The notes: generated by a model not told the origin, from the letters alone. Numbered from the stretch's first letter, positions 21,062 to 30,550 are shown. The stretch: DNA of 64,000 bases from Roseomonas sp. AR75 (GCF_005222815.1 NZ_STGB01000002.1:620001-684000), one strand, 5' to 3'. Numbers and translations: made by a program.

Positions 21062-21787
21062 ATGGCCGCAGGCAGCGCCGCGCCGGATTTCACCGTGGCC
21101 GGGAAGGTCGTGCTGATCAGCGGCGGCACGGGCGGCATCGGCATGGCCTTCGCCAACGCCTTCGCCGCCTGCGGCGCCACGCCGATCCTCACCGACCTCA
21201 AGCCTCCTGCCGAGGGCACACCCTACCGCTACGAGCCGCTCGACGTGCGCGACGATGCCGCGGTGCGCGCGCTGGCGGCGAAGATCGAGCGGCTGGACGT
21301 GCTGATCCATTGCGCCGGACGGCTTGTGCGGCACGAGGAGCATCAGCCGGAGGTGTTCGCGGACGTCGTGGACATCCACCTGACCGGCAATCTGCGGCTC
21401 GCCACCGCCTTCCGCCCGCATCTGGCAAAGACGAAGGGCTGCCTGATCAATATCGGCTCGATGTATTCCTATTTCGGCGCGGCGATGATCCCAGCCTATG
21501 CCGCGGCGAAGACCGCGATCATCGGCCTGACGAAGTCGCTGGCCGTCGCCTATGCCGAGGACGGCATCCGCGTGAACGCCATCGCGCCTGGCTGGATCCG
21601 CACGGAGATCAGCCGTCGTGGGCGGGAAGAGCCCGCCTTCAACGAGAAGGTCATGGCGCGCCTGCCGACCAAACGCTGGTCTGAGCCGGAGGAGCTGGCG
21701 GGAACGGCAGTGTTCCTCGCCTCGCCGGCGGCGCAACTCGTCAACGGCGTGACCATCCCCGTGGATGGCGGCTACGTCGCAAGCTGA
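21062..21787 (+). CDS. SDR-family dehydrogenase
   Basis: A 241-residue short-chain dehydrogenase. Cofactor motif SGGTGGIGMAF near residue 20, then LTDLK at the end of the second strand, where an Asp suggests NAD preference. The catalytic motif is YAAAK, preceded by the conserved Ser in NIGSMYSY. The end VDGGYVAS is the family's usual C-terminus. ATG 21062 follows GAGGAAGCACCAGG. First gene of the DeoR-controlled cluster, 19 bases before the binding-protein gene. With the zinc alcohol dehydrogenase further down it probably interconverts a polyol and a ketose (inference). Confidence 0.85.
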   Translation: MAAGSAAPDFTVAGKVVLISGGTGGIGMAFANAFAACGATPILTDLKPPAEGTPYRYEPLDVRDDAAVRALAAKIERLDVLIHCAGRLVRHEEHQPEVFADVVDIHLTGNLRLATAFRPHLAKTKGCLINIGSMYSYFGAAMIPAYAAAKTAIIGLTKSLAVAYAEDGIRVNAIAPGWIRTEISRRGREEPAFNEKVMARLPTKRWSEPEELAGTAVFLASPAAQLVNGVTIPVDGGYVAS

Positions 21788-21806
21788 GGGAAAGGGAGGA
21801 GCAGGG

Positions 21807-23099
21807 ATGCTGAGAAGGACACTTGCGGCGCTCGCCGCGACCGCGATGCTGGCGATGCCGGCGGCTGCACAGGATTTCAACTGGCGCGCCCAGGAAGGCC
21901 GCACCGTCACGCTGCTGCTGAACAACCACCCGTGGTCGCAGGCCATGCGGGAGCTGTCGACGGAGTTCACCGCGCGCACCGGCATCCGCGTGCGCATGGA
22001 AATCTTCAACGAGGAGCAGTTCCGCGCGCGGCTGACCACGCTGATGCAGGGCCGCAGCGCCGATGTGGACGTGTTCATGTCGCTGCCCTCGCGTGAGGGC
22101 GCGGTGTTCAAGCGCGCCGGCTGGTACACCGACCTCGCGCCGCTGATCGCCGACCGCGCGCGCACCGCGCCCGACTTCAACTACGAGGATTTCGGCGCCG
22201 GCATGCGCCAGCAGGCGACGCTGGACGGGCTGGTGGCGACGCTGCCCATCAACCAGGAAGGCCCGCTCTTCTACTGGCGCCGCGACATCTTCCAGCGCTG
22301 CGGAATCCCCGAGCCGCGCTTCGTGGAGGACATCCCGGAAGCCGCCGCGAAGCTGCGCGCCTGCGATGCGAACCAGGGCGTCTGGGCGGCGCGCGGCCTG
22401 CGTGGCGCGATCCCCTATGCGCTCACCGGCTTCATCAACAATCTCGGCGGCAGCTACGCGACGCCGGACGGCAAGCCCGGCCTCTGCCAGCCGGCGAGCG
22501 TCCGCGGCATCGAGATGTACGCGAACCTGCTGAAGGACTACGGCCCGCCCGGCGCGCTGAACCACACCTTCACGCAGGTGATCGAACTGCTTGGCCAGGG
22601 CCGCGTCGCGATGGTGCATGAGAGCAGCAACGAATTCGCCAACATCGTGCGCTTCCCCGGCCGTGCGCAGGATATCGGCGTGCGCGTGCTGCCGCCGGGC
22701 CGCGAGACCGGCATCTCCCGCCCCGTCGTCATCGGCTGGGGGCTGGCGATCTCCGCGCATTCGCGCCAGCGCGACGCGGCCTGGCTGTTCCTGCAATGGG
22801 CAACCAGCACGGAGGTGCAGACGCGCCTGGTGCAGAACGGCGTGGCGCCGCCCCGCGCCAGTGTCTTCCAGGGCCCGGCCTTCACCAACTGGACGAACGA
22901 GTTGCCGATCCGCCGCGCCTGGGCCGATGCGCTGGTGGAGATCGGCCGCACCGGCACGGGCGTGTATCAGACGCCGACTGACCGCATCCCGGAAGCGCGC
23001 GACATCATCGGCAACGCCGTGCAGCAGGTGGTGCTCGGCCGCGCCTCGGCGCGCGACGCCGCCTGCGCCGCAGACGCGGACCTGGCGCGGCTGCAGTGA
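21807..23099 (+). CDS. ABC transporter sugar-type solute-binding protein
   Basis: A 430-residue extracytoplasmic binding protein of the CUT1 class. The signal peptide is MLRRTLAALAATAMLAMPAAAQ with an AAA-type cleavage site. Mature-domain features include LSTEFTARTGIRVRMEIF, ADVDVFMSLPSREG and GPLFYWRRDIFQRCGIPEP. ATG 21807 follows GGAGGAGCAGGG. It is coupled to two permease genes but no ATPase gene follows. The ligand is presumably the substrate of the dehydrogenases, kinase and aldolase in the same operon. Confidence 0.88.
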   Translation: MLRRTLAALAATAMLAMPAAAQDFNWRAQEGRTVTLLLNNHPWSQAMRELSTEFTARTGIRVRMEIFNEEQFRARLTTLMQGRSADVDVFMSLPSREGAVFKRAGWYTDLAPLIADRARTAPDFNYEDFGAGMRQQATLDGLVATLPINQEGPLFYWRRDIFQRCGIPEPRFVEDIPEAAAKLRACDANQGVWAARGLRGAIPYALTGFINNLGGSYATPDGKPGLCQPASVRGIEMYANLLKDYGPPGALNHTFTQVIELLGQGRVAMVHESSNEFANIVRFPGRAQDIGVRVLPPGRETGISRPVVIGWGLAISAHSRQRDAAWLFLQWATSTEVQTRLVQNGVAPPRASVFQGPAFTNWTNELPIRRAWADALVEIGRTGTGVYQTPTDRIPEARDIIGNAVQQVVLGRASARDAACAADADLARLQ

Positions 23100-24004
23100 G
23101 CACGACGGTCGCCGCCGACGCCCCCATGCGCTCCGCGCGGGCGCGTCGGCGGCCGACCGCCTCCTTCAAGTGGATGGTCATCCCGGCGCTGCTCTTCGCC
23201 GCGGGGATGATCGTGCTGCCCTTCTTCTGGGCCATCTGGCTTTCGGCCCAGGAGACGATGATCGGCGGCGAGCCGCGCTTCATCGGCCTCGGCAACTATC
23301 AGCGACTGCTGGCCGATGAGGAGTTCTGGAACGGCTTCCGCCTGACCATGCTGCTGTGGCTGCTGTCGCTGGCGCTGCAGCTTGTCGCGGGCACCTGGCT
23401 CGGCCTCCTGCTGGCGCGCTCCAACGCGGCGCGTGGGCTGGTGCGCACGGTGCTGGTCTCGCCCTTCATGCTGCCGCCGGTGGTGATCGGCATGATGGCG
23501 ATCGTCATCCTCGATCCCGGCCTCGGCGTGGCGAACTGGCTGCTGGCGCGGATCGGGCTCGGCCCACTGCTGTTCCTGGCCGACCCCGGCACCGTGATGC
23601 TGACCGTCGCGCTGATCGACACCTGGCAGTGGACGCCCTTCGTCGCGCTGATCGTGCTGGGCGGCTACCTCTCCCTGCCGCGTGACGTGTTCGAGGCGGC
23701 GGAGATCGACGGCGCCGATGCCTGGCAACGCTTCCGCCGCGTCACGCTGCCGCTGCTCGCGCCCACGCTGGTGACGGCGGCGGTGCTGCGCAGCGTGGAT
23801 CTGCTGCGCTTCTTCGACGTGATCTACATCACCACCCAGGGCGGGCCCGGCCAGTCGAGCACCACGCTCAACATCCTCGCCTATCGCCGAGGCTTTGAGT
23901 TCTTCGAATTCGGCTACGCCGCGGCGCTGATGGTGACGCTCTCCGCCATCGTCTTCGGCTCCGTCCTCGCCTTCGCGCGCATCCGGCGATCCGTCGCGTG
24001 GTAG
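23096..24004 (+). CDS. ABC transporter permease, MalF type
   Basis: A 302-residue permease with six hydrophobic segments after a basic N-terminal tail. EAA loop: FEAAEIDGADAWQRFRRV; the MalF-type TTQGGPGQSSTTLN is present. GTG start at 23096 overlaps the binding-protein stop (GTGA), showing translational coupling. It imports together with the binding protein before it and the MalG-type permease after it. Confidence 0.9.
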   Translation: MSTTVAADAPMRSARARRRPTASFKWMVIPALLFAAGMIVLPFFWAIWLSAQETMIGGEPRFIGLGNYQRLLADEEFWNGFRLTMLLWLLSLALQLVAGTWLGLLLARSNAARGLVRTVLVSPFMLPPVVIGMMAIVILDPGLGVANWLLARIGLGPLLFLADPGTVMLTVALIDTWQWTPFVALIVLGGYLSLPRDVFEAAEIDGADAWQRFRRVTLPLLAPTLVTAAVLRSVDLLRFFDVIYITTQGGPGQSSTTLNILAYRRGFEFFEFGYAAALMVTLSAIVFGSVLAFARIRRSVAW

Positions 24005-24819
24005 TGGGCAAGCGTCGCCGCGCCGGCATCCTGGACGGCATCCAGCTCGCCCTCGTGCTCCTGGTGCTAGTGGCGCCGGTGGCCTGGATGGTGCTGTCCG
24101 CCTTCAAGCCGCGGACGGAAGTTGCGGCGCTGCCGCCGCGCATCATCTTCACGCCGACGCTGGAGAATTTCGTCGAGCTCTTCGCCCGCACGGACTTCCT
24201 CGAGAACACGCTGAACAGCCTGATCGTCGCGGGCGGGTCCACCATTCTCGGCCTCGTCCTCGCCTTCCCCGCGGCCTTCGCGATGTCCTGGCACCGCATG
24301 ACCTGGCCCGCGACCGCGACGCTGTTCGCGCGCATGGCGCCGGGCACGCTGTTCCTCCTGCCCTGGCTGATGATGTTCACCTTCCTCGGCCTGGTGGGCA
24401 GCCATCTCGTGCTGATCCTGACGCATGCCGTCATCACTCTGCCCGTGGCGATCTGGGTGCTGCTGCCCTATTTCGATGCGCTGCCGCGCGAGGTGATCGA
24501 GAGCGCGGAGATCGATGGCTGCCGCCAGCACCAGACCCTGCTGCGCGTGGCGCTGCCGATGGTGGCGCCCGGCGTGGTGGTCGCGGCGATCCTGTGCTTC
24601 GTCTTCTCCTGGAACTACTTCCTCTTTGCGCTGGTGCTCTCCGGCTTCGATTCCAAGACCGCCATCGTCGCCAGCTTCAACTTCATCGGCGAGGGCGTGA
24701 CGAACTGGGGTGCGCTGATGGCGGCGGCCACGGTGATCGCGCTGCCGCCGCTGATCCTCACGCTGCTGATCCAGCGCCACCTGGTCGGCGGCCTTGCCTC
24801 GGGAGCCGTGAAGGGATGA
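23998..24819 (+). CDS. ABC transporter permease, MalG type
   Basis: A 273-residue permease with six hydrophobic segments, EAA loop IESAEIDGCRQHQTLLRV and the family C-terminus LVGGLASGAVKG. The start is GTG at 23998, or GTG at 24004 directly on the preceding TAG; neither has a clear ribosome binding site, which fits translational coupling. In most importers of this type an ATPase gene follows; here a zinc alcohol dehydrogenase does. Confidence 0.88.
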   Translation: MVVGKRRRAGILDGIQLALVLLVLVAPVAWMVLSAFKPRTEVAALPPRIIFTPTLENFVELFARTDFLENTLNSLIVAGGSTILGLVLAFPAAFAMSWHRMTWPATATLFARMAPGTLFLLPWLMMFTFLGLVGSHLVLILTHAVITLPVAIWVLLPYFDALPREVIESAEIDGCRQHQTLLRVALPMVAPGVVVAAILCFVFSWNYFLFALVLSGFDSKTAIVASFNFIGEGVTNWGALMAAATVIALPPLILTLLIQRHLVGGLASGAVKG

Positions 24820-25778
24820 AGGGCGCGCGATTCGTCGGCGAAGGCCGCATTGCCATCGAACGGGTCGCGCCGCCGCAACCCGGCAAGGGCGAGGTGCTGC
24901 TGCGCGTGACGAACTGCGCGCTCTGCGGCAGCGACTTGCGGCCGCTGCGCAGCGGCTGGCCGGTCACACCGGGCCACGAGATCCTTGGTCGCGTGGACCA
25001 GCCGGGCCATGCATGGCATGGGCGCCGTGCCCTGGTCTACATCCCCGTCTTCTGCGGCCATTGCGAGGATTGCCGCGCCGGTAACACCCATGTCTGCCGC
25101 AACGCCACGGACCTGATGGGCTGGCAGCGCGACGGCGGCTATGCCGAGGCGCTTGCCGTGCCGGAGCAATGCCTGCTGCCGGTGCCCGACGACATACCCG
25201 ACCGGCTGGCGCCTCTGCTGCTCGACACCATCGGCACCACCGCGCACGGCCTGCGCCTGGCGCAGAAGGTCGTGCCGCGGGGCGAGGCGCTGGTGCTCGG
25301 TGCAGGACCGATCGGGCTCGGTGCGCTGCTGGTGCTGCGCGGCCTGGGCTACGCGCCCATCTTCGTGGTGGAGCCCGGCGACTACCGCGCACGCTTCGCC
25401 GAATCGCTCGGCGCCACGCGCCTGAAGCCGGCGAACGCCGCAGCACGCCGCTTCCCGCTTGTGGTCGAAGCCAGCGGCAAGGACCCCGCACGACAGATGG
25501 CCTTCGAGGTCGTCGCGCCCAACGGCGCCATCGTGCAGTTCGGCGAGAGCGATGCCTGGACCATCACCGAGAACAAGGCCATCCGCCGCAAGGACTTTTC
25601 TATCCTTCGCTCCTTCTATTTTCCCATCGGCGACCACGCGGCCAACATCGACCTGCTGCGCGCGCACCGAGCCGAGTACGAACGGCTGGTGGACGACCAG
25701 GCCGGCTTCGACGGCTTGCAGGATCTGTTCGATGCGTTCAAACGCGGCGAGAAACTGAAGCCGTTGTTCGTCCCATGA
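24816..25778 (+). CDS. Zinc-dependent alcohol dehydrogenase (MDR family)
   Basis: A 320-residue medium-chain dehydrogenase. The catalytic-zinc Cys is in CALCGSDLRPL and the His-Glu pair in TPGHEILG. Four structural-zinc cysteines occur in CGHCEDCRAGNTHVC. The NAD fold is LVLGAGPIGLGALLVL, with an acidic VEPGD at the ribose-binding position favouring NAD. ATG 24816 overlaps the permease stop (ATGA). Likely role: oxidation of a secondary hydroxyl of an imported polyol or sugar, as in sorbitol/threonine dehydrogenase relatives; the substrate is not known. Confidence 0.87.
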   Translation: MKGARFVGEGRIAIERVAPPQPGKGEVLLRVTNCALCGSDLRPLRSGWPVTPGHEILGRVDQPGHAWHGRRALVYIPVFCGHCEDCRAGNTHVCRNATDLMGWQRDGGYAEALAVPEQCLLPVPDDIPDRLAPLLLDTIGTTAHGLRLAQKVVPRGEALVLGAGPIGLGALLVLRGLGYAPIFVVEPGDYRARFAESLGATRLKPANAAARRFPLVVEASGKDPARQMAFEVVAPNGAIVQFGESDAWTITENKAIRRKDFSILRSFYFPIGDHAANIDLLRAHRAEYERLVDDQAGFDGLQDLFDAFKRGEKLKPLFVP

Positions 25779-26674
25779 CCCAGAAAGTGGTGTGCTCCGG
25801 CATCGCGGTGCTGGATCGCGTCTATTCCTTCGATCGCCTGCCGCTGACGCCCGGCAAGCATCTGGCCCGCGGTTACCGTGAGAATGGCGGCGGCATGGCG
25901 GCCACGGCGGCCGTGTCCATCGTCGCGCTCGGCGGCCGGGCGTCCTGGTTCGGCCGGCTGGGCGCCGACGCTACGGGAGAGACGCTGCTCGGCATGTTGC
26001 GTCGGCTCGGCGTTCAGGTGGATGGCGCCACGATCGTGCCCGGCGGCCAGTCGCCCTCCGCCGGCGTCACGCTGGATGCGGAAGGGGAGCGTGTGCTGTG
26101 CGTCTACCCCGGATCGAACCTGCCGGAGGAGGCGCCGATCCCGGCCGAGGCGCTGGACGACGCGGGTGCGGTGCTCGCTGACCCGCGCTGGGTGAACGGC
26201 GCGGAGCAGGTCTTCGCCATGGCGCGCGCGCGCGGCCTGCCAAGCGTGCTGGACGCGGAACTCGGCCCCTCGCATATCCTGCAGCGCCTGGCGCCGCAGG
26301 CGGGGCATGCCATCTTTTCCGAACGCGGGCTGGTGGACTTCACCGGCATCGCGGATCCTGAGGCGGGGCTGGCGCAGGCCGCCGCCACGCTCCCCGGCAT
26401 CGTCGCCGTCACGCTGGGCGCGCGCGGCAGCCTGTGGTGGCACGGGCAGACGATCGTCGCGATGCCCGCGCCGCGCATCATCGCGCGCGACACCACCGGC
26501 TGCGGCGACGTGTTCCACGGCGCCTATGCACTTGCGCTGGCCGAAGGCGCGGACACGCTGCCGGCGGCACGCTTCGCCACCGCGGCGGCCGCGCTGAAGG
26601 CCGTGAATGGAAACGGATGGGAGGGCATGCCGGATCGCGCGGCGGTCCTGGCCCTGCTCAAGGAGGCATGGTGA
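25775..26674 (+). CDS. PfkB-family carbohydrate kinase
   Basis: A 299-residue ribokinase-fold kinase. NGGGMAATAAVSIVALGG near residue 38 is the N-terminal PfkB signature. The catalytic Asp245 is in DTTGCGDVFHGA, the usual DTxGAGD motif with Cys for Ala. ATG 25775 overlaps the dehydrogenase stop. Next to a LacD-type aldolase it most likely phosphorylates a ketose, giving a ketose phosphate that the aldolase cleaves. The pair also recalls sulfofructose kinase and sulfofructose-phosphate aldolase of the sulfoquinovose pathway, which likewise sit near a DeoR regulator; sequence alone does not decide. Confidence 0.88.
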   Translation: MTQKVVCSGIAVLDRVYSFDRLPLTPGKHLARGYRENGGGMAATAAVSIVALGGRASWFGRLGADATGETLLGMLRRLGVQVDGATIVPGGQSPSAGVTLDAEGERVLCVYPGSNLPEEAPIPAEALDDAGAVLADPRWVNGAEQVFAMARARGLPSVLDAELGPSHILQRLAPQAGHAIFSERGLVDFTGIADPEAGLAQAAATLPGIVAVTLGARGSLWWHGQTIVAMPAPRIIARDTTGCGDVFHGAYALALAEGADTLPAARFATAAAALKAVNGNGWEGMPDRAAVLALLKEAW

Positions 26675-27696
26675 TGAGGATCTCGCCCGGCAAGCTGTGG
26701 GGCATGCGGCGCCTGGCCGATGTCGGCGGGCTCTGGAAGATGCTGGCCATCGACCAGCGCACGCCACTCTTCGCGCCGATCGCGCAGGCGCGCGGCACGA
26801 AGGACGCCGGCTTCGACGACGTTGCGCGCGTGAAGCAGTTGCTCGCGCGGCATCTCTCGCCGCTTGCCTCCGCGGTGCTGACGGATCCGATGCACGGCTA
26901 TTCGCGCCCGATCGCGGAGATCCCGCCGCAGAAGGGGCTGATCCTCTCCTACGAGCACCACGTGACGGAGAACACGCCTGGCGGCCGCAAATCCGTGCCG
27001 ATCCCGCATTGGGGCGTCGGCGCGATCCGCCGCATCGGCGGTGACGCCGTGAAGGTCCTGGTGTGGCACAGGCATGACGCGGCGCCGGAGGTGCGTGCGC
27101 ATCAGGAAGCCTTCGTGCGCGCCGCCGGCGAAGCCTGCCGCGCGCATGACGTCACGCATCTGCTGGAAGTGCTTGTGTATCCCCTGCCGGGCGAAGACCC
27201 CGCCGCCTTCGAGGCGCGCCGCACGGATCTGGTGATCGAGGCGATCCGCCCCTTCACCGCGCCCGAATACGGCGTGGACATCTTCAAGCTGGAACCGCCC
27301 GGCGCCATCAAGGGCGTGCCCGATCCGGACGGACCGCAGGCCGCCGCGCAGCAATCCGCCTATGACCGCATGGCGGCGATGCTGCCGCGGCCCTGGGTGA
27401 TGCTCTCGGCCGGCGCGGGCATGACGGATTTCGTGCGCAGCATGCGCTACGCCTGCCGCGCCGGCGCCTCGGGCTATCTCGCGGGGCGCGCGATCTGGGC
27501 CGACGCCTTCACGGCCTTCCCCGATTTCGACGCGATGGACCGCGCGCTGGCCAGCGAGGCGCGCCGCAACCTGGAGACGTTGAACGAACTGACCGACAGC
27601 GCCGCGACACCCTGGCACAAGCACCCCGCCTTCGGCGGCAGCATCGAGCCGGACATCGAGGAAGGCCGCTTTCCCGAAGGCTACGCCGAGGGCTGA
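26674..27696 (+). CDS. LacD-type class I aldolase (tagatose-bisphosphate / sulfosugar-phosphate aldolase family)
   Basis: A 340-residue TIM-barrel aldolase. LAIDQRTP near residue 25 is the usual N-terminal motif. The Schiff-base lysine is most likely Lys205 in VDIFKLEPPG, matching the YKVE-type motif of LacD and YihT. The family end WVMLSAGAGM...GASGYLAGRAIW is clear. ATG 26674 was preferred over ATG 26668 because AGGAGG is then seven bases away rather than one. Cleavage of the kinase product would give a triose phosphate plus a second three-carbon piece. Its end overlaps the convergent IclR gene by 16 bases. Confidence 0.85.
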   Translation: MRISPGKLWGMRRLADVGGLWKMLAIDQRTPLFAPIAQARGTKDAGFDDVARVKQLLARHLSPLASAVLTDPMHGYSRPIAEIPPQKGLILSYEHHVTENTPGGRKSVPIPHWGVGAIRRIGGDAVKVLVWHRHDAAPEVRAHQEAFVRAAGEACRAHDVTHLLEVLVYPLPGEDPAAFEARRTDLVIEAIRPFTAPEYGVDIFKLEPPGAIKGVPDPDGPQAAAQQSAYDRMAAMLPRPWVMLSAGAGMTDFVRSMRYACRAGASGYLAGRAIWADAFTAFPDFDAMDRALASEARRNLETLNELTDSAATPWHKHPAFGGSIEPDIEEGRFPEGYAEG

Positions 27697-28466
27697 GCGC
27701 GCCATCCCAGCGCGGCGGAGATCCCGGCGGCGGCGTGACGCACCAGCCTCACCGCCGCCGGGACGCGGGAGACCGGCAATTCACGGGACGGCGCGCTGAC
27801 GCTGATCGCGGCGAAGACGCGCCCGGTCACGTCGCGGATCGGCGCGCCGACGCAGCGCAGCCCCGGCTGGTGTTCGCCCTCGTCCAGCGACCAGCCACGC
27901 TCGCGCGTCTCCGCCAGATGCACGGACAGCACCACGGGATCGGTGAGGGTCGCGTCGGTGTAGCGCACCAGCGCACCGAGCGCAGCGAGGCGTCGCAGCG
28001 TCTCCTCCGGCTGGAAGGCCAGGATCGCCTTGCCGACGCTGGTGCAGTGCGCCGGCGCGGATTCGATGAAGGCGACCGGACTGCCCTCGGGGTGCGGGTC
28101 CGCGCGATGAATCACCACCGCCTGCCGCCCGTCGAACACCGCGAGATGCACCGAATGGCCGGAGATGCGCGTGAGTTGCTCCACGAAGGGCCGCGCCTCC
28201 CGGTGCAGGTCGAGATTGGCCAGCACGATGTTGCCGAGCTCGAACAGCTTGAGGCCGAGGCGATACCCCTCGCGCCCGCGATCCTGCTCGAGCATCCCGA
28301 CCTCGCGCAGCGAGGCCACCAGCCGATGCGCGGTCGCCTTCGGCAGCCCGGTGCGCTGGCTGATTTCGCCGAGCGTCAGGCTCCGGTCACGCGTGGAGAA
28401 GCAATCGAGCACGCGCATCACCTTGGCCAGCGATTTCAGTCCGTCTTCGGTGCGCGTGCCCGCCAT
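27681..28466 (-). CDS. IclR-family transcriptional regulator
   Basis: A 261-residue regulator. The winged helix covers about residues 10-75 (LTLGEISQRTGLPKATAHRL) and the effector domain has the family features CTSVGKAILAF and LRCVGAPIRD. ATG 28466 follows GGCAGGGAGGGCGGC; an in-frame extension upstream has no recognisable domain and would cover the neighbour's promoter. It diverges from the DapA-family/TctCBA operon and most likely controls it. IclR proteins usually respond to an organic acid or aromatic intermediate. Confidence 0.9.
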   Translation of the reverse strand: MAGTRTEDGLKSLAKVMRVLDCFSTRDRSLTLGEISQRTGLPKATAHRLVASLREVGMLEQDRGREGYRLGLKLFELGNIVLANLDLHREARPFVEQLTRISGHSVHLAVFDGRQAVVIHRADPHPEGSPVAFIESAPAHCTSVGKAILAFQPEETLRRLAALGALVRYTDATLTDPVVLSVHLAETRERGWSLDEGEHQPGLRCVGAPIRDVTGRVFAAISVSAPSRELPVSRVPAAVRLVRHAAAGISAALGWRAQPSA

Positions 28467-28545
28467 GCCGCCCTCCCTGCCGCGCCACAGGCTTACCGGA
28501 GAGCCAGGCTGTCCCGCAATCCGGAATAGCGGTCCACATAACGGG

Positions 28546-28575
28546 TTGACAGCAGAGCCCCCGCGCCGCCCAATC
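28546..28575 (+). promoter_or_regulatory. Possible promoter of the DapA-family operon
   Basis: TTGACA at 28546-28551 is a perfect sigma-70 -35 element, rare in such GC-rich DNA, placed 61 bases before the next ATG. No good -10 box is visible 16-18 bases later (nearest CCCAAT), so activator dependence on the divergent IclR protein is possible. Confidence 0.3.
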
Positions 28576-28611
28576 GGGCGCCGGCAACGTACCGGGAAGG
28601 AGGAAGCGCTG

Positions 28612-29553
28612 ATGTCTCCAGGCATCGTCGAACGCGGCGCGGCGCGCGCCGAACCCGCAGCCTCGACCGAGGCGCATATGCGCCTCACCGGGATCCTGCC
28701 GCCGGTCGCGATGCCCTTCGACGAGCACGGCGAGATCGCCTACTCCGCCATCGCCGAGCAGATCGACTTCATGGTCGAGAGCGGCGTGCGCGGCGTGGTC
28801 GCCGGCGGCAGCACCGGCGAGGGACACACGCTCGACAGCGACGAATTCGTCAAGGCGATGCAGACCGCGCATGACGCAGCGCGCGGCCGCGTGCCCTTCC
28901 TCGCGGGCCTCATCGTCAATTCGACGCGCGAGGCGATCCGGCGCATCCGCATGCTGCGCGGGCTGGACATCGCGGCGCTGCAGATCACGCCGGTGCACTA
29001 CCTGTTCAAGCCGACGCCCGACGCCACGGTGGCGCATTTCAGGGCCATCGCGCAGGAGACCGATGCCCCCATCCTGATCTACAACGTGATCCCCTGGAAC
29101 TACCTCTCCGTCGATCTGATGCTGCGCATCATGGAGGAGGTGCCTTCGGTCGTCGGCATGAAGCAGTCATCCGGCGACCTGAAGTCGCTGTCGGACCTGA
29201 CGGCCGCGGTGAAGCCGCGCAACCTGGTGCTGTCGGGCATCGACGCGCTTCTCTACCCCGCCTTCGCGCTCGGCGCGCATGGCGCGATCAGCGCGCTCAC
29301 CACCGCCGTTCCCGGCACCTGCGTGAAACTGCACCAGGCCGTGGCCGCCGGCGACCATGCCACGGCGCTCGACCTGCATCGCCGCCTGGGAGCGTTGTGG
29401 AACGCAATGACCCATGACAACCTGCCGGCCTGCGTGAAGTATGTGCAGCACCGCCAGGGCCTCGGCATGTTCCATCCGCGGGCGCCGATGGACCGGGTGG
29501 ATGAGGCGCAGAAGGCAAGGATCGACGTCGCGCTGGCCGCGCTGAAGGCCTGA
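28612..29553 (+). CDS. DapA-family lyase (dihydrodipicolinate synthase/NAL superfamily)
   Basis: A 313-residue class I TIM-barrel lyase. GGSTGEGHTL near residue 66 is the substrate-carboxylate motif, Tyr157 (LIYNVIPWN) and Schiff-base Lys184 (VVGMKQSSGD) are the catalytic pair. ATG 28612 follows AAGGAGGAAGCGCTG. The operon with a TctCBA transporter and an IclR regulator argues for catabolism of a sugar acid or 2-oxo acid (for example a 2-keto-3-deoxy acid or 4-hydroxy-2-oxoglutarate), not lysine synthesis. The first 22 residues before MRLTGILPP are an extra, poorly conserved tail. Confidence 0.85.
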   Translation: MSPGIVERGAARAEPAASTEAHMRLTGILPPVAMPFDEHGEIAYSAIAEQIDFMVESGVRGVVAGGSTGEGHTLDSDEFVKAMQTAHDAARGRVPFLAGLIVNSTREAIRRIRMLRGLDIAALQITPVHYLFKPTPDATVAHFRAIAQETDAPILIYNVIPWNYLSVDLMLRIMEEVPSVVGMKQSSGDLKSLSDLTAAVKPRNLVLSGIDALLYPAFALGAHGAISALTTAVPGTCVKLHQAVAAGDHATALDLHRRLGALWNAMTHDNLPACVKYVQHRQGLGMFHPRAPMDRVDEAQKARIDVALAALKA

Positions 29554-29578
29554 GCGGCGCAAGGGAGGACGAAACGAG

Positions 29579-30550
29579 ATGACCACCACAGCAACCCGCC
29601 GTGGCCTGCTGGCTGGCGCCGCGCTTGCAGCGGTCGCGCGGCCCGCCCTCGCCCAAAACTGGCCGACCCGCCCGGTCACCATGATCGTGCCCTGGGCAGC
29701 CGGCGGCGGCACGGACGCCACCGGGCGCATCGTCGCAACCCTGCTGGAGCGCGAGATCGGCCGGCCCGTGAACGTGGTGAACCGCACTGGCGGCGGCGGC
29801 CTTGTCGGCCATACCGAGATCGCCAATGCGCGCGCGGATGGCTACACGATCGGCGTCATCACGACGGAGCTCTCGCTGTATCGCACCACCGGCGCCGGGC
29901 AGATCGACTGGAAGAACTACACCCCCATAGCGCTCTACAACACCGATCCGCAGGGCGTGCATGTGCGCGCCGACGGGCCGCGCGACCTGGCCACGCTCAT
30001 CGCGCAGATCAGGGAACGGCCCGGCGCGAACAAGGCCAGCGGCGCCAATCTCGGCGGCGCCGCGCATCTCGGCCTCGTTGGCATGCTGAATGCGCTCGGC
30101 CTGCCGCCGACCGCGGCGCCCTGGGTGCCGACGGATGGCGCCGCGCCCTCGCTGCAGCAGCTTGCCGCCGGCGCGATCCAGCTCGTCACCACGACGATGC
30201 CGGAAGCGAAGACCATGGTCGATGCCGGCCAGGTGCGCACCATCGCCATCATGCGGCCGACGCGCGACCCTGCCTATCCGAACGTGCCCACGGTGAAGGA
30301 GGCGGTCGGCGTGGACTGGTCGCTCGGCGCCTGGCGCGGCATCGCCGGCCCGCGCAACCTGCCGGAGGCGATCACCACGCGGCTGCGCACGGCGATGGGC
30401 AAGGTCGTGGCCGATCCGGAATTCATCCGGCTGATGGGCGCCCGCTCCTTCGGCATCGAATACGTGGACGGTCCGGCCTTCGGCGCCTGGCTGGAAACCG
30501 CGGACAAGCGCTTCGGCGACGCCGCGCGCGCCGCGGGCCTCGCGCGTTGA
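29579..30550 (+). CDS. Tripartite tricarboxylate transporter binding protein (TctC/Bug family)
   Basis: A 323-residue periplasmic binding protein. The leader MTTTATRRGLLAGAALAAVARPALAQ has a twin-arginine-like RRGLLAG and an ALA cleavage site. The mature start WPTRPVTMIVPWAAGGGTDATGR is the Bug-family signature loop. ATG 29579 follows GGGAGGACGAAACGAG. It is followed directly by TctB and TctA, so it is the receptor of a complete tripartite system, presumably for the acid processed by the DapA-family enzyme. Confidence 0.9.
   Translation: MTTTATRRGLLAGAALAAVARPALAQNWPTRPVTMIVPWAAGGGTDATGRIVATLLEREIGRPVNVVNRTGGGGLVGHTEIANARADGYTIGVITTELSLYRTTGAGQIDWKNYTPIALYNTDPQGVHVRADGPRDLATLIAQIRERPGANKASGANLGGAAHLGLVGMLNALGLPPTAAPWVPTDGAAPSLQQLAAGAIQLVTTTMPEAKTMVDAGQVRTIAIMRPTRDPAYPNVPTVKEAVGVDWSLGAWRGIAGPRNLPEAITTRLRTAMGKVVADPEFIRLMGARSFGIEYVDGPAFGAWLETADKRFGDAARAAGLAR

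Noticed and set aside
28612..29553. Lysine biosynthesis gene dapA
   Set aside because: Catalytic Tyr and Lys are shared by the whole superfamily; the IclR/TctCBA context points to catabolism.
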